NCBI GenBank assembly: GCA_917880885.1
Contig: OU862927.1
Coordinates: 41,071,571 to 41,135,570 of the forward strand
DNA from: Limnephilus marmoratus
Taxonomy: Eukaryota; Arthropoda; Insecta; Trichoptera; Limnephilidae
Direction: 5' to 3'
Length of the DNA: 64,000 nt
Within the stretch, counting starts at the first letter, position 1. The number at the start of each line of letters is the position of its first letter. The translations under genes were made by a program, and so were the position numbers. The notes under the pieces were generated by a model that worked only from the letters and a program-made list of their open reading frames with translations, did no database searches and was not told the origin of the DNA. This document shows positions 62,325 through 64,000 of the stretch, in pieces.

Positions 62325-63083
62325 GGTCTTGAGGAAAATAATTTCCCTCAGGGCTTATGTCATCTTGGGGGATGCTGGGAGGGGGGTGTTAAGGAAAGGA
62401 AGATGAGGAAGTACTGGGAAGAAAATAGGTATGACGGCTGGGTAGGAATCTGGGGTTCAGTGTGTCCAGGAGTGACGGACGTATAAATCCATCCCTTCAA
62501 CTGCGGTGCAAGGCGATGGGTCGAGGGATTCTGGCTGAAGAGGTCGAAAGACCTCAATCACCCGGCCCGCCTCCCCGGGAACCTTTATTGGATAACCAAC
62601 ACCTCTGCCATGGGTCACCCCAAGTGGTTCGGTTTGGTGATTTAGCTGGGGTGCCCGGGTTTATGGGGTGAGGTTTGTCTAGGTCTTGGAGGCGGATGTC
62701 CAAGACACACTAAACCCCAGATTCCTATCCATCCCTTAAACCCTTTTCCTTCCCAGAACTCTCCTCTCTTTCCTTTACTTAAAAAAACCCTCCACACAGC
62801 ATCCCCAAAGATGACATAGGCCCTGAGGGAAATTATTTTTCTCAGGGCCTCCTGTGCGGAGCTCATGTAAAAAAAAATCAGTCTCTCTCGATCCGGCCCG
62901 CCACGCAGCAGTTGGACAGACACATCGGTTGCCAAGACCTTATAAATCTCACCCAATAAACCCGGTCATCCCTTCTAGGCCACCAAACGTAGCGAACCAC
63001 TTGGGGTTACCTATGGTAGAAGTGTTGGTTATCCAATAAATGGTTCCCGTGGCGGTGGTACCCATATACGCCTCCCAAAATGA
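62325..63083. mobile_element. SINE-B nest: one copy inserted in another in opposite orientation
   Basis: Segments 62325-62575 and 62875-63083 form one long-form copy in minus orientation. Segment 62576-62873 is a short-form copy in plus orientation ending GGCCCTGAGGG ... CTCAGGGCC, CTGTGCGGAGCTCATGT and an A9 tail. The inner copy has kept an intact hairpin, so it is younger. Confidence 0.75.
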
Positions 63084-63308
63084 AAGATAATATTATTATA
63101 CATTATTAAGACCGTGTTAATTGAAAGTCTTTTAATTAAGTAATTGAAATTTGGGTATCGCGAAATTAAACCATGTAGAGAACAATGCGTGAGGATGTAC
63201 TTTTGTATACTTGAAGATTTGAGCACGTTACTTTACTTCATTGTCTAATTTATATTAAATTACGACTTGTATGTAACTTCGATAAAGTATTTATTAAGAT
63301 AGGCATTG

Positions 63309-63420
63309 TGCAATTTTATAATTACCGTGACGATTCACGGTTACGGTACCGTGAAGGCACAAAGGGCAATAAACATTCCCTCCTCATCGCTATAATGCTG
63401 AAGCTCTTTCAAAAGATAAG
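63309..63420 (+). repeat. Single end of the foldback element at 25009-26333
   Basis: TTATAATTACCGTGACGATTC and GGTTACGGTACCGTGAAGGC match the TIR, and AATGCTGAAGCTCTTTC matches internal sequence near 25100. The other half is interrupted by LINE-g. Confidence 0.6.
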
Positions 63421-63423
63421 ATT

Positions 63424-64000
63424 ATTTTTTTTTTATTATTAGAGATAATATATTACAAAATTATTACATAAAATTTATAATACATTACTCCCAATGAGTT
63501 TAATAAAACTCATTTCGGGAAGGACAACATTATACATCTAAAGGAAAATTATTTTTTCATAAGGACACGGAAATCAATGAAACAATACATAGATTTTTAA
63601 ATGGACTAGACACACTTGATACAGGTAATTGAAGAATATACAAGAGTTATAAAGGAAGACAGCTAAATTCGTCACTGGTTAATAAAGTTGCTGAGAAAAT
63701 ATTCTTTTAGAGCCTTTGCCAATATTTTTTTGTTTGATTCTGGTAGTTTTAGGACATTAGGTAATGCGTTGTATTGCGTATGTGCGATGTATTGTAAGGA
63801 GTTAATGCCAAATTTAGTTGTGTGAGTAGATGACGATATGTGTATTTGATTTTGTGATCGTGTTTTGTGCTGGTGTATATCAGAATTAAAGGCTGGTTTA
63901 GCGTTGGTGTGTGACGAGTGTTGAATTATTTGTAGGATGGCAGTGGTGATACTATATTTTGGCAGAATGGTGAAGGGAAGAATTTGTGTCAGTGAGTATA
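63424..64000 (-). mobile_element. LINE-g 3' part, runs off the window
   Basis: A10 tail (63425-63434), hairpin with ATGAGTTT/AAACTCAT (63494-63501 with 63506-63513) and CCC/GGG (63490-63492 with 63517-63519), a 3'UTR of about 150 bp and an open RT C-terminus to the window edge. Confidence 0.85.
63672..64000 (-). CDS. LINE-g reverse transcriptase, C-terminal end (partial)
   Basis: The last 108 codons are open to the window edge and end at TGA 63672-63674. They include LPFTILPKYSITTAILQIIQHS, then TTKFGINSLQYIAHTQYNALP and KALKEYFLS. The FGxxSLxYxAxxxYNxLP block is the C-terminal signature of Jockey/CR1-type LINE polymerases. The RT core lies beyond the window. Confidence 0.8.
   Translation of the reverse strand, partial: YSLTQILPFTILPKYSITTAILQIIQHSSHTNAKPAFNSDIHQHKTRSQNQIHISSSTHTTKFGINSLQYIAHTQYNALPNVLKLPESNKKILAKALKEYFLSNFINQ

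Noticed and set aside
1..64000. CRISPR array, bacterial operons, riboswitches or rRNA genes
   Set aside because: None seen. The tandem repeats present are minisatellites without unique equal-length spacers, and the gene content is eukaryotic.

Overview
This window is AT-rich nuclear DNA from an arthropod, most likely an insect. I cannot name the species. The evidence is a dense mixture of non-LTR retrotransposons (LINEs), tRNA-headed SINEs, hAT and PIF/Harbinger DNA transposons, foldback elements, minisatellites, GT-AG split exons, and almost no long host open frames. There are no rRNA genes, no CRISPR array and no prokaryotic-type operons. Nearly every long ORF belongs to a mobile element.

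Layout: an RTE-type remnant, an (ATGG)n array and a tRNA-derived SINE (SINE-A) occupy 1-1.8 kb. A Harbinger element (2.1-8.5 kb) is split by a 5'-truncated LINE (LINE-a). From 9.6 to 24.4 kb there are LINE and SINE fragments, including a LINE inserted into a SINE-A with a 7-bp target duplication (20.1-21.9 kb). At 24.9-27.8 kb lie two in-phase exons of a secreted trypsin-inhibitor-like (TIL) protein, the best host gene in the window; its intron is packed with foldback elements. At 29.86-36.67 kb is a young LTR element with 671-bp LTRs and a 4-bp target duplication, with no gag or pol but several internal tandem repeats. From 37 to 45 kb come a MITE with repeated subterminal motifs, minisatellites, a hAT remnant and a tandem repeat array. 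At 46.26-53.81 kb there is a triple nest: a MITE holds a hAT element with a perfect 8-bp target duplication, and the hAT holds a full-length LINE (LINE-b). A second Harbinger abuts it. The last 10 kb hold SINEs, a CpG-rich promoter-like island (60.6-60.8 kb) with a possible first exon about 400 bp downstream, and the 3' end of another LINE running off the window.

Two points tie the elements together. First, LINE-a and LINE-b each carry, directly before the endonuclease/RT ORF and overlapping its start, a long in-frame tandem-repeat ORF rich in Tyr, Phe and Leu. The repeat sequences are unrelated. In LINE-b it is an extra ORF between a coiled-coil FP25K-like ORF1 and ORF2, and I do not recognise it as a described LINE component. 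Second, most LINE and SINE 3' ends here have a stem-loop of element-specific sequence just before the A-rich tail, and one abundant SINE (SINE-B) shares its structured tail with a LINE in the window. This suggests 3'-structure-dependent retrotransposition with SINEs using LINE machinery.

All coordinates of repeat edges were read by eye and may be off by several bases.
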